Assembly: GCF_015999245.1 (NCBI RefSeq)
Contig: NZ_JAEAMR010000003.1
Span: 376,010-440,009 of the forward strand
Origin: Streptomyces sp. AV19
Lineage (GTDB): Bacteria > Actinomycetota > Actinomycetes > Streptomycetales > Streptomycetaceae
Reading direction: 5' to 3'
DNA: 64,000 nt
Under the pieces are notes generated by a model. It was not told where the DNA came from, searched no databases, and saw nothing but the letters and a program-made list of their open reading frames with translations. Position 1 is the stretch's first letter; every line of letters starts with the position of its first letter. This document shows positions 19,065-28,217 of this stretch, piece by piece. Made by a program: the position numbers and the translations under genes.

Positions 19065-20390
19065 CTACTTCTTCACGCGGACCGTTTTCGTGGACCGCGT
19101 CTCCAGTGTCTTCTCCGCCTCGGCGGAGACCTTCGCCTTCAGCCGCACAGTACCGTTGACCGCGTCCACCACGTCCACCACCTTCGCCAGCAGTTTGGCG
19201 GTGTCCTCGTTCCCCGAGCGGTTGGCCAGCTGAACGGCCCGGCCCAGCTTGGCGGTTGCCCCGTCCAGATCGCCCGACTTGCGCAGATCCAGGCCCTGTT
19301 GGATGGCCCGGGCCAGCTCGGCCTGGCCGGTGTAGTGCGCGACCTGCGGATTGATGGTGGTCGAGGCCGCCAGGTCGTCCGTCCACACCGCCCGGACCAG
19401 GCCCTGCGCCAGCACCTCCGGCGCCGAGCCGTCGGGGACGGGGCGGACGAGCGAGGCGCGGGCGGCCAGCATCTCCCGGCCCACTCCGGCGGCGGGCACG
19501 CGGACGCAGACGTGGTAGTCGCGGGACTCGTCGCCCCAGGAGCCCGTGGGGTAGTCGGCCGAGCGGGGGCCCGCCTCGACGCGACGGTCCGTCAACTCCT
19601 GGACGGCCGGGGCGACCTGCTTGACGAAGAGCACCTCGGCGCCCTGCGGGGTCCACAGCCGCAGGGAGACGTCGGCGAGCTCCTTGCCCATCGCGTTCTC
19701 CATCATCCCGGTGAAGTCCGAGGCCAGTCCGGCGGGATCGGCGACGATGTCGGCGCTGCCGAGCAGGGCCGAGGCGATGCCCGTGACCTCCTTCACCTCC
19801 CAGTCCGTCCCCACGCCCCGGGCGTCACAGGTGAACCCGCCCGCGCAGGCGTCCAGGGTGGCGCGCAGCGCGTCCGGCTCCTCGTGCTCGTTGCGGCCGT
19901 CGGTCAGCAGGATGCCGTGGCGTATGGAGGCGCCGGACGAGGCCAGCAGCCGGCCGGCCAGGCGCAGCCAGGTGCCGATGGCCGTGCCGCCGCCCGGACT
20001 GAGCTTGCGCAGCGCCTCCTTGGCCTGGGCGCGGGTGGCGGCGTCGGCGGCCGCGAGCCGCCCGGCCCCGGGATAGACCTCCTTGGCCTGATGGGTGCCG
20101 GCCACCACCGCGAAGGAGACGCCGTCGCGCAGGACGTCGACGGCGGCGGCCGTGGCCTCCCGGGCGTTGCGCATCTTGGTGGGCGGGTAGTCCATGGAAC
20201 CCGAGCAGTCCACCATGATCACCACCGCGGTGCCGGGGGCGGCGGCGCGGGAGGCGCCGGCGGCCGCGCCGCCCCCGGTGGAGGTGACGGTGACGATCGC
20301 GTTGACCTCGCGGCCGTCCTCGGGCAGGAACTCGTTCTGGTAGACGTCGACGGAGAACCGGGGCGCGCCCGGCTTGGAGAACTGGGACAT
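19065..20390 (-). CDS. von Willebrand factor A domain protein
   Basis: A 441-residue protein with no signal peptide. A vWA domain (about 55-245) has the metal-site motif MVDCSGSM (60-66), the later Thr loop GGGTAIGTWL and LTDGRNEHEE. C-terminal to it are a beta-rich region and a helical stretch ending KTLETRSTKTVRVKK. vWA proteins of this kind scaffold cytoplasmic complexes by metal-dependent binding. GAAGGAG precedes the ATG at 20390. It lies between the PP2C and FHA genes in the PknG operon. Confidence 0.87.
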   Translation of the reverse strand: MSQFSKPGAPRFSVDVYQNEFLPEDGREVNAIVTVTSTGGGAAAGASRAAAPGTAVVIMVDCSGSMDYPPTKMRNAREATAAAVDVLRDGVSFAVVAGTHQAKEVYPGAGRLAAADAATRAQAKEALRKLSPGGGTAIGTWLRLAGRLLASSGASIRHGILLTDGRNEHEEPDALRATLDACAGGFTCDARGVGTDWEVKEVTGIASALLGSADIVADPAGLASDFTGMMENAMGKELADVSLRLWTPQGAEVLFVKQVAPAVQELTDRRVEAGPRSADYPTGSWGDESRDYHVCVRVPAAGVGREMLAARASLVRPVPDGSAPEVLAQGLVRAVWTDDLAASTTINPQVAHYTGQAELARAIQQGLDLRKSGDLDGATAKLGRAVQLANRSGNEDTAKLLAKVVDVVDAVNGTVRLKAKVSAEAEKTLETRSTKTVRVKK

Positions 20391-20496
20391 CCGTTCCGCT
20401 CCTTCGTACTCACCCGATCGTGGTGGCAGGGCGGACGGGCGCACCCGGTGCCCCCCGGCACCGGTGCGCTGATCCCCCCGTGACGCCGTTCCGGCG

Positions 20497-21657
20497 TCAG
20501 GCCGTTCCCGCCCCTTCCGTCCGGGCGGGGAACGGCAGTACCGCAACGGTTACGTTGTCGTGGCCCCCGCCGTCAAGGGCGTAGCCGACGAGATGGCGCG
20601 CGGTCTCCAGCGGCCGGTCGCGGGCGTCGGCCGGGATGACGGCGGCCATCTGCTCGGCCGTCTCGGCGTAGTTCCACAGGCCGTCGGTGCAGACGATCAC
20701 GACGCCGGGCCGGTCCGGGTGGAACGCGGCGGTGTGCGGCTCCACCTCGTAGGCGTCGGCGCCGAGCCAGCCGGTGATGGCGTGGGCGCGCTCGTCCGCG
20801 TACGCCTCGGCCTCCGACAGCAGCCCGGCGGCCACCATCTGGGCGGCCCAGGAGTCGTCCTCGGTGAGCCGGGCCGGCTGGGTGGCGCGGTCGTCGGGCA
20901 CCCAGTAGGCGCGGCTGTCGCCGACCCAGCCGATCGTCAGCAGCTCGCCCGTGATCACCGCGCTGACGATGGTGCAGGCCGGGGCGTTCTCCTGCTGGTA
21001 GCGCTGGTGCTCGCGGGGCCGGTGGTCGCTCGCGGCCAGCGCGCTGACGCGCTCGGCGGCCTCCAGGATCGCCCGGTGGGTGGCCTCGCGCGCCGGGACG
21101 CCGGCGGTGAGGGCGCTCTCCAGGGCGGCGAGGGCGCCCGAACTGGCCGCGGCCGACGCCTCGTCCGAACGCGCCGCGGACGACACGCCGTCGCAGACGA
21201 CGGCGAGGACGGCGGGGCCGCCGTCCGGCAGGGCCGTGGTGGCCACGGCGTAGGCGTCCTCGTTGCGGTGGTGGCGCAGACCGCGGTCGCTGACCGCGGC
21301 GACGCCTGCCGTCTCGTGCTCCATGTGATCCCGTTCGCGCGGCTGTGCATGCCCGCAGTGTTCGCAGTACCCGTCGTCGTCGATCATGCCGGACCGGCAG
21401 GCGGCGCAGGCGCGCCGGCCGGCCGCGCCGCTCGCGTCGTGGGCCGTCTGCACCGGGACGCCGGGCGGCGCCGGCCGCCGGCCGTCCGCCTCGCGCAGCC
21501 GGACGGCGCTCCGCGCCCGGGAGTCACCGGCCGCGGCGGACGCGGGGGCCGCCGAGAGGTCCACGCCGCACCCGCCGCAGTAGTTGTCGGCCGGCTCCAG
21601 CGGCTCCTGGCAGACGGGACAGGCCGTCCGCTGGGCGGCTTGCGGCAGTTGCGACAT
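20497..21657 (-). CDS. PP2C-family Ser/Thr phosphatase with zinc ribbons
   Basis: A 386-residue phosphatase. Two N-terminal zinc ribbons (CPVC..CGGCG at 13-31, CAAC..CEHCG at 84-102) precede a complete PP2C domain with RNEDAY (131-136), VCDGVSS, GWVGDSRAY, CTDGLWNY and GGHDNVTVAVL, so all metal-binding aspartates are present. It should reverse phosphorylation by the adjacent PknG-like kinase, whose stop codon lies only 3 nt upstream of this ATG. Matching zinc ribbons in kinase, phosphatase and FHA protein suggest a shared complex. Confidence 0.9.
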   Translation of the reverse strand: MSQLPQAAQRTACPVCQEPLEPADNYCGGCGVDLSAAPASAAAGDSRARSAVRLREADGRRPAPPGVPVQTAHDASGAAGRRACAACRSGMIDDDGYCEHCGHAQPRERDHMEHETAGVAAVSDRGLRHHRNEDAYAVATTALPDGGPAVLAVVCDGVSSAARSDEASAAASSGALAALESALTAGVPAREATHRAILEAAERVSALAASDHRPREHQRYQQENAPACTIVSAVITGELLTIGWVGDSRAYWVPDDRATQPARLTEDDSWAAQMVAAGLLSEAEAYADERAHAITGWLGADAYEVEPHTAAFHPDRPGVVIVCTDGLWNYAETAEQMAAVIPADARDRPLETARHLVGYALDGGGHDNVTVAVLPFPARTEGAGTA

Positions 21658-21660
21658 CGA

Positions 21661-24159
21661 TCACACCCATGTCCTGGGGCGGAAACGGTTGGCCCGCTCC
21701 ACCAGTTCGATCCGTTCCTCGCCGTGCCGGGCGAGGCGTGCGAGCACACGGTACGAGCGCTCCAGCCCGAAGCGCAGGCTCCGCTCGTCCACCCCGCCGC
21801 CGAGCAGGGTGAGCGGGGGGCCGGAGCCGGGCGCGCCCGTGCTGCCCGAGAGCACCCAGTCCAGCGCGGTGCCCAGCACCTCCGTGGCGAGGCGCTCGCG
21901 GCGCACCGGGTCCAGGCCGAAGCCGTCCAGCCGCTCCACCTGGCCGGCGGCGGCGCTCAGGTCGTCGAACAGCCGCTCCTGGGGGGAGCGCTGCCGCAGC
22001 CGGGCGCGGACCGCCGCGACGCGGGCCGCCGTGAAGTGGATGGACGCCTCGGGCACGGACTCCAGTGTCTCCACCGCGCCCGCGCGGTCCCCGGCGGCCA
22101 GCCGCACGCGGGCCAGCCCGAAGGCGGCGCCGACGAAGCTGGGGTCGGTGGCCCACACCAGCCGGTAGTACTCCGCGGCGTTGTCCAGCTGGCCGAGCAC
22201 CTCCGCGCACACCCCCAGCGCCAGCTTGGGGGCGGGCTCGCCGGGGAACGCGTCGTAGACGGCGTCGAAGGAGACCGCGGCGGTCTCCCTGTCGCCGGTG
22301 ACCAGCGAGTGGAGCCCGCGGTACCAGATGATCCGCCAGTCGTCGGGGTGCTCGGTCTCCAGGGCGTCCATCGCCCGCCCGGCGTCGGTGAGTTCGTCCA
22401 GCTCCAGCTGGGCGCGCAGGCGGCGCAGGCGCAGCTCCGGCGAGGTGACGGGCGCGGCCCGGAGCGCCGCGTAGAGCTCGGCGGGCTGGGAGGAGAGCAG
22501 GCCGGCGAGGAAGCCGGCGTTCGGGTCGGCCGGGTCGGCCATGGGGACCGGCAGCGCGAGGGCGGCGGCCCGGACGTCGAGCGGGGCGACGGCGGGTGCC
22601 GCGGAGGCGGCGGCCGGCGCGGGAAGCGCGGCCCGCCGGCCTCTCGGGGCCCGGCCGCCCAGCGCCGACGGGTCCTCGGTCCGCTCGGGGAACAGGACGG
22701 TGTCCACCACCCGCGGCTCCGGGCCGAACAGGTGCGACAGCGCGGGCCGCGGCCGGCCCGTCCTGAGCGCCACGACCTCCCGCAGCACGCCCGTCAGCTG
22801 CTCCGCCATCTCGGCCGCCGAGGAGAACCGGCGCGCCGGGTCGGGGTCGGTGGCGCGCACCAGGAGCCGGTAGAAGGACTCGTAGCGGCGGAAGACCTCG
22901 ATGTGGTCCGGGTCGGGCAGGCTGTCCGCGAAGACGTTGGTGTAGCCCTGGAAGTCGAAGGTCAGCACGGCCAGGGTGCGGGCGACGGTGTAGAGGTCGG
23001 AGGCGACCGACGGGCCGGCCTCGGCGACCTCGGGGGCCTGGTAGCCCACCGTGCCGTAGATGGCGCTCTCGTCGTCGTCCATCCGCCGGACCGCGCCCAT
23101 GTCGATCAGCTTGAGCTGGTCCTGCTGCTGGATGGCGTTGTCCACCTTGAAGTCGCAGTACAGCAGGTTGCGGCTGTGCAGGTGGCCGAGCGCCTCCAGC
23201 GCCTCGATGCCGTAGGCGCACGCCTGCTCCACCGGCAGCGGGTCGCGCCGGCCGTCCGGCAGCCGCCGCTCGTTGGCGATGTCCTTGAGGGACTTGCCGC
23301 CGACATACTCCATGACGATGTAGCCGTCGAGGCTGCCGGTCCGCTGGTCGAGGTGCTCGACGAAGTTGTAGATGCGGACGATGTTCGAGTGCTCGATCTC
23401 GGCCAGGAAGCGCCGCTCGGACAGGGCGACCGCGAGCGCGTCCTCGTCGCCCGTGTCGAGCAGGCCCTTGAGGACGACCCAGCGGTCGGAGACGGCGCGG
23501 TCTATCGCCAGGTAGATCCAGCCCAGGCCGCCGTGCGCCAGGCAGCCGGCCACCTCGTACTGGCCGTGCACCACATCGCCGGTACGGAGCTTGGGGACGA
23601 ACGAGTACGGATGGCCGCACTTGGTGCAGAAGCCCTCGGTGCGCCCGGGGCGGTCGCCGCGCGAACGGCCCACCGGCTCCCCGCAGTCGCTCCGGGAGCA
23701 GAACCGCTTGCGCTCGGGGACCTCCGGGTTCGCCAGCACCGCCGAGCGCGGGTCGGGGCGCGGCACGCCCGGCACGCTGACCAGGCCCGCGCCGAGCTTG
23801 TCGCGGCCGGAGGCGGCGGTGTTCGACTGCGAGCCGCGCACCGACACCGAACGGGAGCCGCCCTCGCCCGTGCCGGCCGTCGACCGGGAGAGCCGGCCCG
23901 GGACGGAGCGGCGGGAGGAGCGGGAGGAAGCCGAGCGCGCCGAGGTGCGGGAGCTGGGCACGCTGCGCGGGGCGCCGTTGGTGATGCCGGTGAGGGGCGA
24001 GGACAGCGTGCCGTCCGGCGCGACGACCGGCGCGAGGCCGCAGGTGTCGCAGTACGTTTCGCCGCCGCCCACGTCCTCGTAGGCGCCCGTGCAGCCGGGC
24101 CGCTGGCAGGCGGTGCCCATGGTGTCGCCCGCTGTGCCGCCTGTGGTCGTGCCGCTCAT
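21661..24159 (-). CDS. pknG: PknG-type serine/threonine kinase with zinc ribbons and TPR
   Basis: An 832-residue soluble kinase. An N-terminal zinc ribbon (C18, C23, C37, C40), a disordered Ser/Arg-rich stretch, and a second, rubredoxin-like ribbon (CSRSDCG at 154-160, CTKCG at 178-182) lead into the kinase domain (about 200-465) with K231, the unusual catalytic loop YCDFKVDN (D336) and IDMGAV (D353), then TPR-like helices to the end. This is the PknG layout; in mycobacteria PknG responds to amino acids through GlnH and GlnX and phosphorylates FHA protein GarA. Counterparts of all three occur here. The ATG overlaps the upstream stop (ATGA). Confidence 0.92.
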   Translation of the reverse strand: MSGTTTGGTAGDTMGTACQRPGCTGAYEDVGGGETYCDTCGLAPVVAPDGTLSSPLTGITNGAPRSVPSSRTSARSASSRSSRRSVPGRLSRSTAGTGEGGSRSVSVRGSQSNTAASGRDKLGAGLVSVPGVPRPDPRSAVLANPEVPERKRFCSRSDCGEPVGRSRGDRPGRTEGFCTKCGHPYSFVPKLRTGDVVHGQYEVAGCLAHGGLGWIYLAIDRAVSDRWVVLKGLLDTGDEDALAVALSERRFLAEIEHSNIVRIYNFVEHLDQRTGSLDGYIVMEYVGGKSLKDIANERRLPDGRRDPLPVEQACAYGIEALEALGHLHSRNLLYCDFKVDNAIQQQDQLKLIDMGAVRRMDDDESAIYGTVGYQAPEVAEAGPSVASDLYTVARTLAVLTFDFQGYTNVFADSLPDPDHIEVFRRYESFYRLLVRATDPDPARRFSSAAEMAEQLTGVLREVVALRTGRPRPALSHLFGPEPRVVDTVLFPERTEDPSALGGRAPRGRRAALPAPAAASAAPAVAPLDVRAAALALPVPMADPADPNAGFLAGLLSSQPAELYAALRAAPVTSPELRLRRLRAQLELDELTDAGRAMDALETEHPDDWRIIWYRGLHSLVTGDRETAAVSFDAVYDAFPGEPAPKLALGVCAEVLGQLDNAAEYYRLVWATDPSFVGAAFGLARVRLAAGDRAGAVETLESVPEASIHFTAARVAAVRARLRQRSPQERLFDDLSAAAGQVERLDGFGLDPVRRERLATEVLGTALDWVLSGSTGAPGSGPPLTLLGGGVDERSLRFGLERSYRVLARLARHGEERIELVERANRFRPRTWV

Positions 24160-25487
24160 GAATCCCCCCTGCGATCGATGACACCCGGGCCGAAGCCTCC
24201 GGTTCCACCCGCGGGCGGGGCGAGGGCCTCGGCCATGGCGTGCTGGTAGCGCAGCACGGCCTGCTCGGCGGCCAGCAGGTCGCAGGGCGCGCTCCACAGC
24301 ATGCGGCGGGCCGCGTCGTACCGCTCGCCCAGGACGCCGTCCTCCGCGAGGCCGTGCCGGGCCGCCTTCGCCCTGTACGCGTCCAGCCGGCCGCGCAGTT
24401 CGGCCCGGACGGCCAGCGGCGCGGTGACCGCCGTCAGCGACTCCCGGGCCCGCGTCAGCTCCTCGTCCGCGCGCTGCTCCAGCCTCTCCAGCAGGGGGGA
24501 CAGCCGGTGCCACCGGGCCCGTCTGCGGTGCTCGGCGGCGGTCGAGAGCTGCTCGTAGAGCGCGGTCGGCGGGCCGGAGACGGCGGGCACCTCGGACGCG
24601 GCGATCTTCGACAGCACCTCGACGCGGGCCTGGCGGGCCTCGATCAGCGTGCGGTCGGCCCGGGAGAGCACGTCGCGCACCCGCATCAGGCGCTGCTCGG
24701 CGTCCTGCCGGACGGTCAGCACGGCCTCGATCTCGCGGCGGACGTCCTCCAGGGCGCGGGCGGCCCGGTCGTAGCGGTCGGTGTCGGGGCGGCCGCCGCC
24801 CGGGGCGGAGCTCGGCGAGGCGCCGGTCCAGAAGGAGACCGGGTCCCCCAGCACCGCGGCCCGCAGGGCGGCCAGCTCCCGGGTGATGTCCTCCAGGTCG
24901 TCGCCGGCGGGGTGCTCGCCGGGGCGCACGCCGACCGAGTGGGCCAGGGAACGGGTGCGCCGGAGCTCGGCGGCGAGCAGGTCGATCCGGGCCGGGAGCG
25001 CGGACCAGACGGCGTCGGCGATGACGACGACGTCCAGCGCCCGGGCGTACCAGCCGTTCATCCGGTCGACGAGCTCCTGGAGGGTCAGCTGCTCGCTGAG
25101 CTTGGCGGCCGTGCCCAGGGCGGTGACCGTGGCGGCCGGGTCGCCGCCGGGGAGGGTGACCCGGGCGCCGGTCAGCAGGTCGGTGAGCTCGCCCAGTTCG
25201 GCCTGGGTGGGCCAGCGGCGGCGGGAGCGGAGCTCGCGGGCCGCGGTGAGGGCGTCGGTGTAGGCGTCGAAGCACACCCACAGCCGGTTGATGAGCTGCT
25301 CGGCGACCGCCCACCGGCCGCGGGTGGCGCCGCTGAGCTCCGCGCCCTCCAGCAGCCGGCGGCCGGCGTGGTCCTGCAGGGCGAGCAGCGAGGATTCGAC
25401 AGCCTCGTGTTCCGCGCCGAGCCGCGCCAGCGCGCGGTCCACCTCCTCGCGGCTCAAGACCGGCCCGGTGGGCCCCGCGACCGCCAT
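24156..25487 (-). CDS. coiled-coil protein of the PknG operon
   Basis: A 443-residue soluble, almost wholly helical protein with heptad-rich stretches (for example EDVRREIEAVLTVRQDAEQR and LTDLLTGARV upstream). No catalytic motif or membrane segment was seen. It sits between the GlnH-like sensor gene and pknG and overlaps pknG by four bases, so its product is made in step with the kinase; a scaffold or adaptor role is inferred. The ATG at 25487 follows GGAGAGG closely. Confidence 0.75.
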   Translation of the reverse strand: MAVAGPTGPVLSREEVDRALARLGAEHEAVESSLLALQDHAGRRLLEGAELSGATRGRWAVAEQLINRLWVCFDAYTDALTAARELRSRRRWPTQAELGELTDLLTGARVTLPGGDPAATVTALGTAAKLSEQLTLQELVDRMNGWYARALDVVVIADAVWSALPARIDLLAAELRRTRSLAHSVGVRPGEHPAGDDLEDITRELAALRAAVLGDPVSFWTGASPSSAPGGGRPDTDRYDRAARALEDVRREIEAVLTVRQDAEQRLMRVRDVLSRADRTLIEARQARVEVLSKIAASEVPAVSGPPTALYEQLSTAAEHRRRARWHRLSPLLERLEQRADEELTRARESLTAVTAPLAVRAELRGRLDAYRAKAARHGLAEDGVLGERYDAARRMLWSAPCDLLAAEQAVLRYQHAMAEALAPPAGGTGGFGPGVIDRRGDS

Positions 25488-25647
25488 CGGTCCCCTCTCC
25501 TGTCCGCGGCGCGCGCCGCCTCGTACCGGTGCTGTGCTGAGAATGTGCTGACGGCGTGTCGGCCGTCCCGCCGGTCTCCCTCCCCGTGCTCCCCGGGCGC
25601 GTACCCGCCCCGGCCCGTTCCCTTTCCTCAGTGTGCGGCAGGCCCTG

Positions 25648-26607
25648 TCAGTCCCTGTACTTGGGCTCCGGCGGTGCCGTGATCCCGAGGTTCGCCCGGG
25701 CCAGCCACGTGCGGTAGGACACCATCCAGGGGCTGTCCGCGCCGCCCCTGCGGTAGTCGTCCAGTACCGCGTTGACCCGGCGTACCAGGTCTTCGGAGCC
25801 CCGGTTCATCGCCACGCCGTAGTACTCGGTGGTGAACGGTTTGCCGACCAGTCCCACGGACGGGTCCTGGGCCGCCTGTCCGGCGGCCAGGGCGCTGTCG
25901 GTGAGCACTGCATCGACCTGGCCGAGCTGGAGGCGGACCAGGCAGTCCAGCTGGTTGGGGACGGTCGTCACCCGGACCGGACGGCCCTTCTTCGACAGCG
26001 CCGTCTCGGCCGTGGAGCCCGAGGCCGCGCAGACCGTCCGCCCGGACAGGCTGCCGTCGTCGAAGCCGGTGACGGGCGAGCCCTTGGGGGCGAGCAGCTG
26101 CTGGCCCGCCTCGAAGTAGGCGGTGGAGAAGGCGACTTCCTTGATCCGGGCGCAGTTGATGGTCATCGTACGGGCGACGATATCCACCTTGCCCGACTTC
26201 AGTGCGGGAATGCGCTGATTGGTGGGGATCGCCAGGAAGATCACCTTCTCCGGGTCGCCCAGGACGGACTTGGCGATCGCCCGGACGAGGTCGATGTCGA
26301 AGCCGTTGAGCTTTCCGGAGGCCGGGTCGCGGTAGCCCCAGCGGTAGCTGTTCTGGTCGACGCCCGCGATCAGCCGGCCGCGCTGCTTGATCCGGCGCAC
26401 GGCCGGGCCGTCCGCGGTGGACGGGCGCAGGCTCGCCTCCGGATCGACGCACCCGTCGGGCGGGGCGGGGGCCGCGGCCGCGGCGGGCCGGGTCCCGTGC
26501 CGGGTTCCGTGCGGGGCTTGTGGGGCGCCCCTCGCCCCCGTCCCGGGCAGGACGAACGCGGCCACCGCCGCCGCCGTGGCCCAGACCGTCGCCTTCCGTC
26601 CGCGCAT
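25648..26607 (-). CDS. GlnH-like extracellular solute-binding protein
   Basis: A 319-residue periplasmic-binding-protein family 3 domain with a Sec signal peptide (about 1-28) and no lipobox cysteine. Core motifs: LIAGVDQNSYRWGYRDP, LNGFDIDLVRAIAKSV, RIPALKSGKVDIVARTM and AVLTDSALAAGQ. It lacks a neighbouring permease or ATPase, so it is better read as the amino-acid sensor of the PknG system than as a transporter subunit. The ATG at 26607 has GGGAAGG about 9 nt upstream; a GTG at 26628 overlapping the upstream stop is an alternative. Confidence 0.85.
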   Translation of the reverse strand: MRGRKATVWATAAAVAAFVLPGTGARGAPQAPHGTRHGTRPAAAAAPAPPDGCVDPEASLRPSTADGPAVRRIKQRGRLIAGVDQNSYRWGYRDPASGKLNGFDIDLVRAIAKSVLGDPEKVIFLAIPTNQRIPALKSGKVDIVARTMTINCARIKEVAFSTAYFEAGQQLLAPKGSPVTGFDDGSLSGRTVCAASGSTAETALSKKGRPVRVTTVPNQLDCLVRLQLGQVDAVLTDSALAAGQAAQDPSVGLVGKPFTTEYYGVAMNRGSEDLVRRVNAVLDDYRRGGADSPWMVSYRTWLARANLGITAPPEPKYRD

Positions 26608-26624
26608 GCCCCCGCCTTCCCTGG

Positions 26625-28133
26625 TCACCGGTACTCCGAGAGCCGGCGGCCGATGCCGAGCACCGCTCCGGCCGCGCCCAGCAGCGCGAGCACCGCGGCG
26701 CCCACCGCCAGGCCGGTCAGGGCGCTCCGCCCGTCGTCGGCCGCGCTGCGGAAGTCGTCCTGCTCGTGGTCCAGCGCCCGGCGCAGCGCGGTGTCCACCT
26801 GGTCGAACGCCTCGCCCGTGCTGCCCTTCTCGCCAGTCACCCGCGCCAGCGCCCCCTCGTAGTCGCCGGCGTCGTCGGCCGCGCGGGCGGCGGCGTGCCG
26901 CCGCTGCCACTCCTTCACCTCGGCCACCGCCTTCGCCACCGGGTCGCGGCCCAAGGCGCCGTCCGCCAGGGACCGGGCCCGGTCCAGCAGGCTCCCCGGC
27001 CGGGCGTCGGCGGTGCCGTCGCCGAACAGGTCGCGCATGTTCGCCCCGTAGCGCTCCTCGTAGGCGTCCTTGCCCTGGTCGGTGAGCACGTCGTGGCGGG
27101 AGACCATCGTCAGGGTCTCCGCGCCCCGGGCCTGGAGGGAGCTGATGCGGGCGGTGTTGAGCACCTGGAGCGATCTGGCGCCGTGCTCGTACGAGTCGTC
27201 CAGGTTCGCCCGGGCGATGCCGTGGCCCACCGCCAGCCACAGCAGCACCACGCCGGAGGCCGCGGTGGCGGCCAGCAGGCCGTGGTTGAACACCCGGTTG
27301 GTGCGCAGATACGTACGGCGCTGGGCCCAGCCGAGGGCGCCCAGCGTCAGCAGGCCGATCGTGAGCGCGGCCCACGGCCAGGACTTCGCGCCGCGGTAGT
27401 CCGAACCGAGCCGGTCCGTCTCGGCGTCGTACAGCGCCCGGGCGGTGGGCAGCAGCTCCTTCTCCATCCGCTCGCTGGCGTGGCGGAGGTAGGCGCCGCC
27501 GAGGGGGAGGCCCTGGCGGTTGTTGGCGCGGGCCTGCTCCACGAGGCCGGTGTAGACGGGGAGTTGCTTGTTGAGCGCGGCGATCCGGGTGTGCTCCTGC
27601 TGGGAGGTCCCGGTGCTCGCCGCGGCCTCGGCCAGCAGTGCCGAGGCGGTCGCGATGTCCTTCTCGTACCGCAGCCGGATCGAGCGCGGCTCCTTGCCGC
27701 CGGGCAGGAACCCGCGGGCGGCGGTGGTGTCGGCGTCCGCGAGGGAGCGGTAGAGGTCCGCGGCGGCGGCGCTCAGCGGCTGGCTGCGGTCCACGACGGC
27801 GTCGGCGGCGGTGGCCCGGTCGGTGACCTGCCAGGCGGTGACGGCGCCGAAGAGGACGAGGGCGGCGGCGAGGGCGGCACCGAGGGTGCGGAGGCGGCCG
27901 GGTTCGGTGGTGGCGGCCGCGCGGAGGCGGGTCAGGGCTTCGCGCCAGGCGGGTTGTCCGGGGGTGTGTCCGCTCGTTCCCGTGCCGGGAGTTGGGCCGG
28001 CACCCGGGCCGTGTGCCGGTCTCACGCCCGGAGTCGGGGCCGCGCCCGGGCTTCGGCCCGTGCCTGTGCCCGGGCTTGGGCCCGCGCCCGGGCTCGGGCC
28101 CGGGGCCGTGGATGGGTGCTGCGGATGTGGCAC
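26625..28133 (-). CDS. GlnX-like four-helix membrane sensor protein
   Basis: A 502-residue membrane protein with four predicted transmembrane segments (about 82-102, 250-268, 283-305 and 470-495). They bracket two long helical extracytoplasmic regions like the sensor bundles of chemoreceptors. This matches the layout of mycobacterial GlnX, which relays GlnH binding to PknG. The first 60 residues are a low-complexity Pro/Gly/Thr cytoplasmic tail encoded by near-repetitive DNA. The GTG at 28133 follows AAGGGGGG; it is the first gene of the operon. Confidence 0.82.
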   Translation of the reverse strand: MPHPQHPSTAPGPSPGAGPSPGTGTGRSPGAAPTPGVRPAHGPGAGPTPGTGTSGHTPGQPAWREALTRLRAAATTEPGRLRTLGAALAAALVLFGAVTAWQVTDRATAADAVVDRSQPLSAAAADLYRSLADADTTAARGFLPGGKEPRSIRLRYEKDIATASALLAEAAASTGTSQQEHTRIAALNKQLPVYTGLVEQARANNRQGLPLGGAYLRHASERMEKELLPTARALYDAETDRLGSDYRGAKSWPWAALTIGLLTLGALGWAQRRTYLRTNRVFNHGLLAATAASGVVLLWLAVGHGIARANLDDSYEHGARSLQVLNTARISSLQARGAETLTMVSRHDVLTDQGKDAYEERYGANMRDLFGDGTADARPGSLLDRARSLADGALGRDPVAKAVAEVKEWQRRHAAARAADDAGDYEGALARVTGEKGSTGEAFDQVDTALRRALDHEQDDFRSAADDGRSALTGLAVGAAVLALLGAAGAVLGIGRRLSEYR

Positions 28134-28217
28134 GAGACCCCCCCTTGGTCGTCGGTGGTAGCAGTATGGCGGGAGGGGGTGACAAACACACCGGGGTGGT
28201 GGGTGTCCGGGGCGAGT

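Noticed and set aside
20560..24249. 1229-codon open frame on the plus strand
   Set aside because: Shadow of the PP2C and PknG genes; long only because of the GC-rich third positions.
25648..26607. Binding protein of an amino-acid ABC transporter
   Set aside because: No permease or ATPase is adjacent; the flanking GlnX- and PknG-type genes point to sensing instead.
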